Shown here: one piece after another, positions 44,843 to 56,151 of the stretch
How the letters are laid out: every line of letters begins with the position of its first letter
Position numbering within the stretch: the stretch's first letter is position 1
Assembly (NCBI GenBank): GCA_012845835.1
Contig: JABAKD010000019.1
Span: 11,106,344 to 11,170,343, forward strand
Origin: Undaria pinnatifida
Taxonomy: Eukaryota; Sar; Phaeophyceae; Laminariales; Alariaceae
Length of the DNA stretch: 64,000 nt
Direction of reading: 5' to 3'
Translations under genes and position numbers: made by a program
The notes under the pieces: model-generated
The model's input: the letters and a program-made list of their open reading frames with translations, nothing else
Database searches by the model: none
What the model was told of the DNA's origin: nothing

Positions 44843-45454
44843 GCGGGTGGGTGGGAAATCAGCCAGTCTATCACACCTTGAACCTGTCTCGCTGACGATG
44901 CTTCTCTCTTCTCTGCGTGCTCTGCTTGCCAGTCATCAACCAGACAGACTGATCCAAGGTTCCCTTTGCTATACCAGGACAAGTACAAGTAACCACCCGC
45001 GTTGATCTCATTGGTCAACGTGCAATAACCCCAAACTTCTTCCGTACATACTAAACCCTTATGTTGTCGTGCCTCGATAATAGTACGCTTTGTATTTTGC
45101 TTTCGAAGTTGTATCATATTATTGCGCACCCCCCGCTCGGAGCACGGCGGAGAGAGGGGCAGCCCCCCGGGGCTGCTCCAACAGCACCCCACGCTATCGC
45201 CCGTAACCCTGAGTCAAGTTCCATCCCAACTGGCAATGTCGAGCTTTCGACGCCAGCCTCCAATAATAGTATTTGGCTCAGCTTGCGGACGCATTGCGTC
45301 CCTCCCCTACCCCCTTTGCTGTACCCCTAGGATGCGCACGTCAATATCCAATTTCTCCTTTCTGTCCGCCTGGCACAAATGATAAGGTTGCGTATTAGCT
45401 GATGGGTTACGTCGACTTCTACCCCTCCAGCTTTGGAATGGGGTTAACTTGCCC

Positions 45455-46567
45455 CTAATCTGTACCCTGCTCCGGATGGATCCCTTTACCCATCCCCTCC
45501 TGGGCCATTACTTGTGCTACCCGGCTGGCATTCTTCCCGTGACTACGAACGTACGCCTTATAGGCATCAAACGCCCACCGGCTCTCCCGTGGCAACATAT
45601 CTGGGGAGGCACCCCCTGCTGATAAGTGCGTTGCGCCCCCCATCCTAAGGGAGTGCAGAGCGTACTCATCCGCCCGCACGCCCGCCAACGCAACCACTTC
45701 TCGCAGGGCTACCGTAGCTTGTCGCTTCGTCCACATGGAACATCTGCCACCACCACTGCCATACGCCACAAGGGAAGCCAACGAGGGCAAGAACAAATAA
45801 CAAGACATCAACTCGAGCATAAGATCGACAGCGCCGCCACCGGCCCCCACGGGCCTCGGTGAACCCGCCCGAACGCGCGAAATAACCGCCCCTTTGCGCA
45901 ACTGGTCGCCCTTAGACCCACGAAATCGAACCTTGACGCGGTCGGCTCTCGACCATTGCGCCACCCCCAACTGTACCCGACCGTGAAAGAAAGCCACGTC
46001 TGCCCGCCTTAAACAATACGTTTCGTGGATATGCGACCGGGTTTCCGCGAACATTTCGGACGCGCGGGTCAACCAACAAAACGACGCACACAACGCAAGC
46101 CACAACACGCGCCCCCCATTACGCCAAGCAGGGATCAAAGTTTCGCCAGCAAGCAACATAACCCACGACACGGGCCGACGCACTGTCGCCTGATTACCCA
46201 CTTCGGCATGCGAGCGCGCCGCACCTTTGAGGGCGCTCGTGATGCCGGGGTGAGTTGTGTCGAGCTAGAAACCGCGTGAAATGCGATGAAAAAACTTGAT
46301 GGTCGACAGATGGCTTTCGATGGTCGCCGACCGCAGTTTCTTGGTAGCAAACGCGTACGCTACGTATTCAAACAAATGCCACACGTTGGTCATATCGTCA
46401 ATGCCGCGATCAAGAAAGACGGGAACACCAGAACGTACCCGAAAGTCTGCCCATGCTCCAAAATGTCCTAAAAAAGCTCGTTCAGTCGAGGCCGCAACGG
46501 TGTGTCGCATGAGTCTGACGCCAACACCGAAGTACATAGAGAAATTCCGGTGGTCCCCAGTTTCCAA
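45455..46567 (-). pseudogene. DIRS-like tyrosine recombinase
   Basis: N-terminal core-binding part in 46567-46265 (RAFLGHFGAWADFRVRSG, LRSATIESHLSTIKFFHRIS), ended by TAG. The catalytic part follows in another frame, 46201-45455. It has the first Arg in CWLTRASEMFAE, then HSLRMGGATHLSAGGASPDM (His and second Arg) and RWAFDAYKAYVRSH with the nucleophile Tyr. The R...HxxR...Y set is complete. The break between the two halves near 46240 probably inactivates this copy. Family enzymes integrate the circular cDNA by site-specific recombination. Confidence 0.8.
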
Positions 46568-47033
46568 ACCTGCCAGAGGATGTTAGGACGAATGGCGCGC
46601 AAATTATCAAGAACGGAGCCGCGATCTAAGCGAGAGATACCGTCGGCGACAGCGTTGTGGATACCACGCACATGCGTTGCCTCGAAATGCCATCCGGATG
46701 ACACTTCGAGAACGCCGAGGAGACGCATGATGGCACCGGAACGCGGTTCCAGCCCCCCCGACACCGCCGCACCCAATGCACGGCGGCTTCGTTGTCTCCT
46801 CGCAACAAAGCACAATCTCCCGTCGCTGACGGTCGATCGACACACGAAGACACTAGGACAAATGCCGACACAACCATGCCCAAACGTTCAAGCACGTTGA
46901 TAGATAAGTCGTCCACGCCGCGAACGGACTTACTCGAGCCGCAAAACCGTGACTGTTTCTGGGCTGTGAGATCATAGCGCCAGTAAACACCGGTTTCGAG
47001 ACAATTTCCCCCGACGGCGGTTTTTGACGCGTC
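46468..47033 (-). pseudogene. DIRS-like RNase H
   Basis: Remnant in two frames: a CALLRGDNEAAVHWVRRCRGG block (catalytic Asp region, about 46770) and, after a shift, HFEATHVRGIHNAVADGISR near 46640 (the C-terminal His/Asp region). It lies between RT and recombinase as expected. Confidence 0.7.
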
Positions 47034-48368
47034 CTAGAACAACGTACGTTGTGCCGGGCGCTCCAGCAAATGATACATCGGCGTCGACAGCACCCCGGCG
47101 CGCGCGTCAACGCCTTTGTCAACAAACCACCGCCAGAACTCGAGATCCGCATGGAACTCGGGCCCAAGGGCAACACGCCGCCCCGGATTGGCCATCCGGC
47201 CAGCGAAGTGATCACTGGCAGCGATGCGTGGCATCCTAACCGAAGCCAACAAACGATGCACGAAGAAAGACCCGGGACGAACGGCAAAATAGATCTGCAT
47301 GAGGAAACCCCCCAGTTGCGACATCTGCGTCGCTGAAGCATAGGTGCGAGTCGGGGGCCGCTCCGCTAAAAGCAATCGCAGCTTGAGGCACTTATGTGGC
47401 GGCGCCGTCACCGTAAGCGCCTCTGTGTCCACCAACCAGCCCAGCACTTTGAGACGCGTGTCCCAGTTAGTGATTATGCCGGCGGACAACAGAGGAGGGT
47501 CGGACGCGCCACGTACGCCCAACAAGCGAAAGCGGTCCGACGCCAACGACTGCACAGCCCGCATACAGCGACGACCGTCCGACCACCACTGAACCTCGAC
47601 AAGAATGCCGTCGTCTACGTAGTACCGCACAAAAAAACGACTCCCGGCGTAGCCGCCGCTACCGGAAACGGTTCGGCAATCGCGAGGGAGGGACGTACCC
47701 GAACCCCCCCGCGGTGGGGCAAGACGCACATATTCGACGGCAGCCGCCCCTTGTTGGGAAACAGCTGCGTATTGAAACGTAGAGTGGGTGTGGGAATGTT
47801 CCAGCGCAGAATCCATCAGCCCCCAGAACCCGGGACTATTACGCCACCCGAATCGCAAGCGAAGTTCCACAACCACGTATTCGCCCATCGCGTACCCAAA
47901 CACCGGCGCCCCTACCGGGTCAACTAAGACTTGACGATAGGCGTCTTTCACGTCAACGCGGCAAAGGGCGATTCTAGCTGTGGGACCGTGCAACTGCCGC
48001 AAAAACAACACCCGTAACAACACATCCCGAAACACATGACCGAGCTCGCAGGAGGCAGCGGAGGAAAAATCAGTATCGTCGTTAACGCTGGAATGGCCAC
48101 CCGCGCGCGCAAACGTGAGATCGTGAATGATGCGAAACTTAGGCGTACGCACGACGGCCAACGGCGAAACACGTAAACCCGGAATATCGGACGCGGAACT
48201 TAATTTAAATACTAAAGTCCGACCGTGCGCCACGTCAGCATATATCTTTTGGTGAACAGCAACGGCATGGGGGGCGACGCTCGGTTGGTTACCGTATGCA
48301 AGCTCAGCAGTCAGATTACTCCCCCAAGTAACACACACCGGGAAGCCCCGTGCCAAAACGCGGAGCAA
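47034..48368 (-). CDS. DIRS-like reverse transcriptase
   Basis: An intact 444-codon frame, open a little further upstream to about 48410. Motifs: VFKLSSASDIPGLRVSPLAV, PKFRIIHDLTFARAG, IALCRVDVKDAYRQVLVDP (first catalytic Asp region), LRLRFGWRNSPGFWGLMDSA, and the catalytic FFVRYYVDDGILVEVQ (YVDD). Then LKVLGWLVDTEALTV and a connection segment. These are RT fingers to thumb as in DIRS/Ngaro elements. No ATG is obvious near the start; it may be made as a fusion or by an upstream exon. Confidence 0.82.
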   Translation of the reverse strand: MLRVLARGFPVCVTWGSNLTAELAYGNQPSVAPHAVAVHQKIYADVAHGRTLVFKLSSASDIPGLRVSPLAVVRTPKFRIIHDLTFARAGGHSSVNDDTDFSSAASCELGHVFRDVLLRVLFLRQLHGPTARIALCRVDVKDAYRQVLVDPVGAPVFGYAMGEYVVVELRLRFGWRNSPGFWGLMDSALEHSHTHSTFQYAAVSQQGAAAVEYVRLAPPRGGSGTSLPRDCRTVSGSGGYAGSRFFVRYYVDDGILVEVQWWSDGRRCMRAVQSLASDRFRLLGVRGASDPPLLSAGIITNWDTRLKVLGWLVDTEALTVTAPPHKCLKLRLLLAERPPTRTYASATQMSQLGGFLMQIYFAVRPGSFFVHRLLASVRMPRIAASDHFAGRMANPGRRVALGPEFHADLEFWRWFVDKGVDARAGVLSTPMYHLLERPAQRTLF

Positions 48369-48410
48369 CTGGTCAGCACGAGGGAAGTTCTTGACGGTAC
48401 CAAACTAATG

Positions 48411-49260
48411 ACGAACGATGTGAGGATGAATATGCGGGGCAATGCGAGCGGATCCGACAGCGGACGTAAACAATGTAATACTGCCGGTACAGGCACGCAA
48501 AAGAGACGACCCCGTGCTGGCAGCCACATCGAGATCGCGGAACCTGTTGACGATACCGACCGCTTTACGCTATCCTGCGCGGCGCGCCACGCCTCAACCG
48601 CCGAATCCAACTGTGCGTGCGCGCGCTCGCCGTCGGTCGAGCCGTGTGCGCACCCCCAGTCAAAATCCGAACGTCGCACACGTTCGCTATGGCTAACTGT
48701 ATCTCCGCGCGCGACCGATAAGCCAGTTCCTACAATGCGCGCCGAGACTAACGTATACGCACGCGCGCGGTCCCCATGGTCACCTCTATTCACGAAAATG
48801 ACGGATCCCGGAGCCACGGGTCCACGCTCGCGCCCAACGCCACCTTCGCCCGCCAGCGCCTCCAACGCACGCCCCCGCAACCCGCCCGTGACTCCGCGGA
48901 CTGCCGGTACGGTCGGCGCTCCGCCAACGTCGACCGTCGACGCAAACCCCTCACCAACCGCCAACACAGCAGCCGCACCCCTCGAGGTTGAATCCAACAC
49001 GCGGCCGCCACTCTCAATTGTTGACGCAGCGACTACATCTACCGCCGGTGCCGCAGCTGCTCCCGCAAAGGTTGGCCCCACCTGGCGGCAGGGCCCGTGC
49101 CTTCATCCAGAACCAGAACCAGCGCTGGTTTTAAAACTTGAAATAAGCTCCCGATTTATGCCAGTTTTGCGCGGATAATAAGCTCGACTTATGCTCGCTC
49201 TTTGTTCCATATCTAGCTTGGTTTCAGTTCGATAAAAGCATGTTTGCTCCTCTTACACTC
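48411..49260 (-). other. Possible DIRS gag region
   Basis: Minus-strand frame 49081-48311 is Ala/Val/Gly-rich with no known fold. Its position upstream of RT is where a DIRS ORF1 would be. An AT-rich block at 49135-49215 repeats words of the terminal repeats (AATAAGCTC, TTATGCTCG) and could be an internal complementary region. Confidence 0.35.
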
Positions 49261-49719
49261 TCACTCGTTGGGCATCCTTGCTTGTCGTCGACAAGCTCGT
49301 GAAACGTGGGTTCTTTGGCATTTTTTTTTTTTTCTACAAGCCATGGCACATGACTGGTGCAGGTGTGTCAGTGCTGTAAAAATCTTGCGTTGACACACCA
49401 AATCTTGCGTGCGTACGCGGGGATAGGGGATGCAGAAACCCAATCCCCGGGGATGTTGTGGAAACCCGGGGACTTGCCTTAAGTGTGCCCAAGGCCAAAA
49501 ATGTTTAAAAGGCTTGCCACGTGCGACACACTTCACGGATCGCGCCCAAACCTCCGGCAACGTGAGCCCGACGGTCGAATTGTGCCCACCCCACCCGACG
49601 TTTCGGACAAAGGTGCGAGCACGAAGAGATGTGCCCGAAGGAACAAAAAAATCACAATTGTACATATAGACGTTTTTTTTAAAACACTGACGATTCGCAT
49701 TTCTCCCTCTAGTGCTCAA

Positions 49720-49922
49720 TGACGGTGACATTGCATGACCACATCACCTCGCATGTTGTATTTGGCAATACGTATCTCTAGCTTATAATTAGCGATGTCA
49801 GAAAATAATGGTAACTACATGATGGCGGTGACAGTGCATGACCACATCACCTCGCCTGTTGTATTTGGCGATACGTATCTCTTTCTTATAATTGGCGATG
49901 TCAGAAAATAATGGTAACTACA
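49720..49922 (+). repeat. Tandem duplication, 2 x about 103 bp
   Basis: Two adjacent copies sharing GCATGACCACATCACCTCGC and GATGTCAGAAAATAATGGTA with only a few differences. Confidence 0.9.
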
Positions 49923-50074
49923 AACATTCTAGCTTTCGATACATGTGCAATAACAAATTATGAACATTTAACACGTTGTTTACTACAGGGTTGCATGCTG
50001 CATCTAACATCAAACCTTCAAGAATAGTAAACAATACCAGGCAGACGATATAAAGGGATGTCTTCTTGCTACAA

Positions 50075-51230
50075 CCGTCACATTTGTTCCCCTTAAGGAT
50101 TTATAGCTTCCGCGCACATACTGAAATGTCCCGCCTCCCCTCCCCCCCCCCCCCTCCCCATCCGCCGATCCCTCTTGTTAAAAAAACCCCACCCCTTCCC
50201 CCCCCCCTCCCCGATCCCTCCCTCCCCCCCCTCTCCTTTTTTTTTTTCTTTTTTGTCCGCCTAGTTTGTTCAAACGCCCCACTTGCAATCGAAATCGGCC
50301 AGAGAAATAAACACCTCTACGCAGATGATATCACGTCATTATTTTTCCAACCATCCATGACGTAGTTTTCATTAATCCCCCCTCCCCCCCTCCAACGCCC
50401 CCTCCTTCCCCACGCCCCGCACGATCGCCTAGACCCTGCACCGCGGGTATAACAAGCCCCTACATATCTTTGATCTCACAGCCGGAGTGTATTTGAATAT
50501 TATATGTGGAACCTCCCAACCCCCCCCCCCCCCCCCCCCCCCCCCCACCTCCCCGCCCGCACCCCCCACCTCCCCACCCCCCCACCCTATCCCACCCCCA
50601 CCCCCTCGAATACTCCGCCCTCTACTCACTGATTGTACGAGTAACAGGATATATATGATAAACTGATGCATTCTTTCCACGCACAGATTGAGCTGCCCCA
50701 CCCACCCCACCCCCGCCCCAACCCCCCCCTCCCATGATGAACTCGTGTTTTTTTTTCCCCCCAAAACTATCAGATTTATCCCCTTGAAGGATTTAAAAAT
50801 TCCACGCACAATTTCCCCGCCCGTCCACCCCCCCCCCCCCCCCCCGCCTTCCCCCCCCCCCTCCAACCCCGCCCCTTTCGATCAAAACCAGGCCCCCACG
50901 TCCTTCAAGACTCCGCCCTCCCCTCACCGGTTATTCGACTTACAGAATTCACTTGATAAACGGATGCATTTCGTTCCACAGCTGTCCGATTTTGTCCCCC
51001 TCACAAACGGGTTATATAGTTTCCGCGCACAGACTGACTAACATCACCCTGCTGACCCTGATAGCTACACTGTCGTAGTTGTAAGGGGAGTCGCCGACCT
51101 ATATCCTTAATGAGGACACACAACCCGTAATACGCGCGATTGGGGTATTACACACAGCTTGCAAAGATGAGTTTCGACAAAATCTTCGATCTCACAGCTG
51201 GAGTGTATTTTCATTTTTTATAATATATAC
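50075..51230 (+). repeat. Degenerate long repeats with extreme poly-C tracts
   Basis: Blocks such as CCCCTTRARGGATTTA...CCACGCACA recur near 50090, 50780 and 50995, and CTCACAGCYGGAGTGTATTT at 50475 and 51190. Between them are C-runs of 15-30 nt (50140, 50215, 50518-50545, 50830-50860). No coding content. Reads across these tracts may be unreliable. Confidence 0.7.
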
Positions 51231-51817
51231 AGCACAGCAGTGCGCACAGTGCCTTGCTGCCTTTTCCATATCACCGCACCACCATTGGAAAACTTGCTTG
51301 AAGTCTCTACTCGATACTCGACAGCAAAAACAGAGCTAGCGGGCTAGTGCCAAACAGAGCGGACTACCCAGCACTCCCGCACCCCGCACGACGCAATGCT
51401 ACTTTCCCTGCCCCCTGTTGTACTGGAGAAGAGCGGATGCTGCAATGCGGTCACTGAAGCTAGACTCCTGCCTCTCGTCCATACAAGCGCGCAGAATAGA
51501 AAATACGCCTTTCATGAACGCGGAGGATGGCTGAATCAGCGCGATGTCCTTTGCAACATCATAACAACGCGGCAGCTTAAGCCTATTGTCATTCCAGAAT
51601 CGCCACAGATCGTCCGAGCTTGCCGAGCTCGTCTCAAGGCTGTCGTCAGAGGTGAGCTAGAGCGCTCACACTCCTCAGAAGGGACCCTCGTGCTTGCCAT
51701 CGCTGCAAGATCGCAAAATCGGAAGATCGGCTACGCAGCTGCGTCCCTTGCGCTCTCCGCTTTTTTTGGGCTTGCGTGGGCGTGTGGGCGCGCGCGCGTG
51801 AGTGTGTGCGTGTTTAT

Positions 51818-52153
51818 GTGTTCTTATGTAGGACCGTCGAATATCGCGATAAACAGAGCCGACAATAAGTAGGTGTAATTAAGCCTCGTGAATTTGTATC
51901 ATTACCGTGCGGCCACCCATTTGGCGTCCCCTACGTGCTGCCAAGACAACCAGACGCACATATATTGCACATAAACACCCGAAATGGGGGCGGGCATCAC
52001 CACCTTATGCTTGATTTATGCTCGACTTCCCTTGTTATTTTATGCTCTCACATAATAAGCTATTTGGCATGTTGGCTATGCTCCGTCGGACATATGCTTT
52101 TCCATAAATAAGCTCTAAAAGCCAATAGACCTAAAACTATATACCTAGACCTC
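51818..52153. repeat. Right inverted terminal repeat of DIRS-like element
   Basis: See left repeat. The outermost 30 bp are more diverged than the inner part. Confidence 0.8.
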
Positions 52154-52479
52154 GCCCCCCTCGGACGTCTCGCTCGGCATATCCTCCCCCCTCTCAGCCC
52201 TTCTCAGCCCGTAATAATTGCCGAAAAGAAAATTAGTTGCTGGGGAAAAAAACCGTCCCGAAGTTCCTTGCCTTCCTTGCTTTCCCTAGTCTCATTCTTA
52301 CTTAGCTCTCATTCTCTGATCTTTACTGCTTGCTCTCTGATATTTTTATTTTGCTTTTTCAGCAACTTCTTTTTTGTACTTTTATTTGAAGTTGGCCAAT
52401 TGCTGGCTGTTGAGAGGGAATTGCCGTTGACGGCTGCAAACAATTTGAATTTGAAATTTGCCGGATCGGCAATAACAAT

Positions 52480-52868
52480 TTGAAGTTGAAATTTGCGAAG
52501 CGGACCAAGGCTAGTGCGGGAGGAGGCTCCGCCAACAGTGGGGGTGGTGGAGGTTCAGGATCAGGCGTGTGGAAGCTGGTCGGGCAAGAACGGGACTCAG
52601 CTTCTTCTGGCAATCCTGATTGGCCGTGCCCGAGCAAGGGTTGTGACGGCTTCCTCATCGCACGAAAAAAGGAAAACAGGAGTTCCCAGCACGCTGTCTG
52701 CGACACCTGCAGGAGTGACGAGCCTTCCACGTGCCAAGCTTTTCATAACCTTAACAAGAAGCACTGGGGAAGCGGCGACAACCCTCGTGTGTGTGACTGA
52801 TGTGACGCGGACACCTGTGATTCACCTTCGATCGGCGTCCCTAACGAAGGAGCTGAGAGCTTGACGAA
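52480..52868 (+). pseudogene. Cys-rich ORF with paired CxxC motifs, interrupted by TGA
   Basis: Frame from ATG 52480: a Gly/Ser-rich linker then WPCPSKGCDGFLIARKKE, HAVCDTCRSDEPSTC, NLNKKHWGSGDNPRVCD, TGA at 52798, then in the same frame CDADTCDSPSIGVPNEGAES up to a GTGAGT donor at 52869. The cysteine pairs on both sides of the TGA suggest one zinc-binding module with a TGG-to-TGA change. I do not recognise the family. The frame may also be a mobile-element remnant. Confidence 0.4.
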
Positions 52869-52879
52869 ACGTGAGTTAC

Positions 52880-53470
52880 ATTTCTGTTGTTGTGCTGTGA
52901 TTTCTTTTTCATGCGTACAAACACACTTTTGCATGTACGAGTATGATACGTGTACGGGGCAGTCCCGTCATCGCGGTGTAAGCGGGAATTGTACAAGTAC
53001 TCAGGTCTACGAGTAGACCTATGCAGTGACGCTGTGTGATGCGATTTCTTTTTCATACGTACAGCCAAACACACTTACTTCATGTATGTACGACTACGAG
53101 TACGGGGCAGTCCCGTCATCGGGGTAAGCGGGGGTTGGACAAGTGGTCCATGCAGTGACGCTTTGTGCTGTGATATAAACACACGTTTCGGATGTACGAC
53201 CACGACTACGTGGTATCTATACACGTAAGACGCAATGAAAACGGGCAAGTCTCATCACGGGGGTCAGCCAGGGTTGTAAAAATGGTCCATGCAGTGATAA
53301 ATAACACAGCAGCATGATACCTCAGCAACAGTCGCAGTACACACTGGAGGTTGATATATAGCAGTAAACAGAAGCTGAAGTTAACCTGGGTGATGCTGGA
53401 GAGCAGTCCCGTGATTGGGGTTAGCGAGTTGTTCATGTAGTGACGCGGTGTACTACTACTGTTACCCATT
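52880..53470 (+). repeat. Tandem repeat, about 4 units of 120-145 bp
   Basis: Units share TTTCTTTTTCATRCGTACA, ACGGGGCAGTCCCGTCATCG and CCATGCAGTGACGC. Homology decays towards the right. Probably intronic or intergenic. Confidence 0.8.
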
Positions 53471-53915
53471 TTTCATACAACCACATGAACTCTTTGTATT
53501 AACGAGTACAAGTAGGGTGCGCAACCTCTTCAGGAATCGCAGTACACGTCGGTCGTAATAGTGTTGATAGCAGCAGTAATAGAGTAGTACCGAACAATAT
53601 ATACAGCAGGTACTGTCTCTTACCCTTCGTTGTCGGTATTCCGCCGGTAGGCCTTATATAGCAGTATACCGGGGCTTACGCTTACCAGTTGCGACTGTGA
53701 ATCCCGTTCGTTCCTGTCCCAGTGGTGGTTTCATAGGTGTTAGCAACGTTGTGGTACCAGGCAGGGCTTTGCCCATAAACGACCGCTTTCATTACAACAG
53801 TGTTAAATTGTACGACTTCCTTTCCAACTTTGGAAATCGACGACAGCTACGTGGCCTTACTATTTTGAACATTCACTGAACGCAAGGTATTCCCATCCGT
53901 TGTTGTCGTTTGCAG

Positions 53916-54839
53916 AAGCCCTGCGAAGCAGCCGCCGAGGGCCGCCAAGTCGGCGAGGACATAAACACGAAGTGCACCGGTGACATCAAGGTCGGTGACC
54001 TCCTGAAGAAGGCAGGCGACCACTTGCTCGATATACATCCCGCATTCCATTCCCACGGTGCCACGAGGGCGTTGGACATCGAGGTACGTTCTACTCTTAT
54101 CTTGCGTCCTGTGTGTCACGAGTCGAGGCATCCATGTCTCTTGCTCAAGACTAGGGGGTGGCGTGCGGATATAGTCTATGAAGTGCGGCTCTTTTTCCAA
54201 GTACCAAGAGCAAGTACAACAATACCACAACAATTACTAACAGCGAAAGGAGCTCCAATAATTTGGATGGTTACGACGTCTGCTGGAGAGAAGTACGAAT
54301 ACTTTTTTACACATACTTATGTTATAAGGCTTAGTTTGGGTAAGCTATTGGTTAACCTGTGCAAGTGGTCAAACGGACTAATACCCCACTAATACCTTAA
54401 CAAATGGCGTCGTCGACAGACCATGGTTTTTTGGGTCGTGGGTTCGATCCCCACATCCACCATAATAAACTTTTTCAGATTTTCCCATGGCGAACTTGAA
54501 AAATACTCTCCCCGGTTTACCCAGGAAATGAAACGGCTTGGATAAATGACAGGTCCGCCCGTATATCCGGCCGACCTTCTATCCCGCCGTTTAAGGGGGG
54601 GAGAGTGTTATAAGGCTTAGTTTGGGTAAGCTATTGGTTAACCTGTGCAAGTGGTCAAACGGACTAATACCCCACTAATTCCTTGACTCTTACTTATCGA
54701 CGTTCTCCCGCCGTGCTTCAACGTTTGTGGACAGATCCACAAGACCATCGACGAAAAACAAGAGTGCAAGGTGCTGGGTACCTCCGCTGAGGAGGAAGAG
54801 TCCAAGCAAGCCTGCATGCTCCTTCGGAAGCAATGCTGA
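53916..54839 (+). CDS. Two 3' exons of an unrecognised Cys-containing protein
   Basis: Exon 53916-54083 (acceptor TCGTTTGCAG, donor GTACGT) and exon 54735-54839 (acceptor TTTGTGGACAG, stop TGA) join in phase 0 and encode 90 residues. Features: PCEAAAEGRQVGEDINTKCT, DLLKKAGDHLLDIHPAFHSH, then DEKQECKVLGTSAEEEESKQ and a final LLRKQC. Even cysteine spacing and acidic patches might suit a small secreted protein, but no upstream exon or signal peptide was placed. The intron carries TRIM-like element 2. No family recognised. Confidence 0.5.
54320..54690 (+). mobile_element. TRIM-like element 2 (85-bp terminal direct repeats)
   Basis: Repeats 54320-54404 and 54606-54690 are identical over their first 74 bp (TGTTATAAGGCTTAGTTTGG...). 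The left one is followed at once by TGGCGTCGTCGACAG; the right one is preceded by the purine tract AAGGGGGGGAGAG. TACTTA stands on both sides (54314-54319 and 54691-54696), a likely target-site duplication. The 201-bp interior has a perfect T-arm-like hairpin (GTGGGTTCGATCCCCAC) ending in ATCCACCA. Near-identical repeats indicate recent insertion, into an intron. Confidence 0.8.
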
Positions 54840-55417
54840 CAGCACGTTCTTTATAGAACGTTAAGTTGTGGTTTATTATACCAGCATCGTTTTTTGAGAA
54901 CTATGACTAAATGCGTGCTCTTCGTCTTTCAGGAATACAAATGTACTTCACATGTTTGCGGTGTGTGCGTTCAAGTTCCTGCTTCCAGCATGTTTTTTTT
55001 GGCGCTGCGCTCCTTTACATCTTAAGTTGTAGTTTTCCTGTCTCTATCCTTGACAAGCGCGTGCCTGGTGTTTATGCACTGCGATAATTTATTATTGATG
55101 ATCGACTTAGAGAGAGAGCTATTAATAAGTGTACAGGACCTAGGTGCTACCTGAGAGGTGGAAGGATATGCCAAGCAAGTCCTCCGATGTGCCCATCATG
55201 GATTGGGCGAATGGATGATAATAACAAACTCATAATCATAATCGTCTCTATCCTGTACCGTTGTACTATATATGGACCTCTTGGCATTTTCAAGTCGCCA
55301 GTTGCGCCATTTGTGCTTCTTTTCCGCCTTTCTACTGAATGTCTATTCCTCCTTCCGCAAGCGTAGCGGGCGGCGCCCAGCCGCCCGCGAGCGAAGCCCT
55401 TGTATAGTCCACGCAAA
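54840..55417. other. Stretch without a supported gene
   Basis: Presumed 3' flank of the preceding gene. Short frames only. Confidence 0.4.
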
Positions 55418-55452
55418 AATATATGCTAGCTTATTGGGTCAAAGGCCCTATC
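55418..55452. repeat. Fragment of DIRS-type terminal repeat
   Basis: AAATATATGCTAGCTTATTG and GGCCCT match, in reverse orientation, the outermost part of the left terminal repeat at 44529-44565. Either a relic of another copy or a displaced end. Confidence 0.5.
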
Positions 55453-56151
55453 ACTTCCTCACGCGCTACACTCTTCTTGGGATAAGAGACCTTGGTAGTC
55501 TCCTTCGCCCTTGAGACTGATGGGGATGCCTTCAGATGTTTAGTTGGTTCGGAAAGACGTAGGCAGTGGTCCGGTTCAAGGAGGTGAAAGAAGTGGAAAA
55601 AGTGTTTTATTATCCTCAGCCTGGTGGGAAACAAGGCGGAAACCGAGCACTGAAGTGGTGGGGCTCGTGTCGCTCCCCACTATCTACGCCCGTCTGCTCG
55701 GGACGATCTACTACTATGTTCCCGTACGATGATTGACAGGATGATCTCCCCGCTGTCAGCTATTGCTAGCACTTTTCATACGCTTTGCAAGCACTCAAGT
55801 AATGGGACTCGAGCAGTTCCCCAAATATCTGCCTACGTCTGCACTCAATCATCACTCAACTACAGCAGTAGTATGTTCCTGTGCGATGGCTGCTATGATT
55901 GCCTACCAGTATGTCCCTAGTAGTGGTCTTTTACGCTACACTACGAAGTCGTCTCTACTCCTGTGTCTGGTCCTACAGCAGTAGTCCTACGGCAGTACAC
56001 GTTAGCTTCTCTTACCGCATCTGGCCGGCCAGCGTCAGTCTCCATGTGGCCCCCGGTGGCCATGGTCTGCTTACTGGAGACTGCCCCATCCCCCAGTCCC
56101 GAACTCCCAACTGCCTCGCAATTGTGCTGAAACCCAATCTCACCACAATAG

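Larger units (their letters stand above)
44529..52153 (-). mobile_element. DIRS-like tyrosine-recombinase retrotransposon
   Basis: A 7.6-kb region bounded by long inverted repeats (44529-44842 and 51818-52153) with RT, RNase H and tyrosine recombinase genes in that order on the minus strand. Inverted termini plus RT and YR with no DDE integrase define DIRS-type elements, which integrate through a circular intermediate without target duplication. Frames are partly broken. Confidence 0.82.

Noticed and set aside
50429-51041. Gly- and Pro-rich ORFs at 50.4-51.0 kb
   Set aside because: Translated poly-C/poly-G tracts with no other support.
51396-51872. 158-codon plus-strand ORF
   Set aside because: Runs into the right inverted repeat of the DIRS-like element, opposite to its coding strand, and shows no domain; too weak to call a gene.
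54430-54473. Possible tRNA gene ending in CCA
   Set aside because: A perfect T-arm hairpin is present but no matching 5' acceptor strand or anticodon arm; it lies inside a TRIM-like element.
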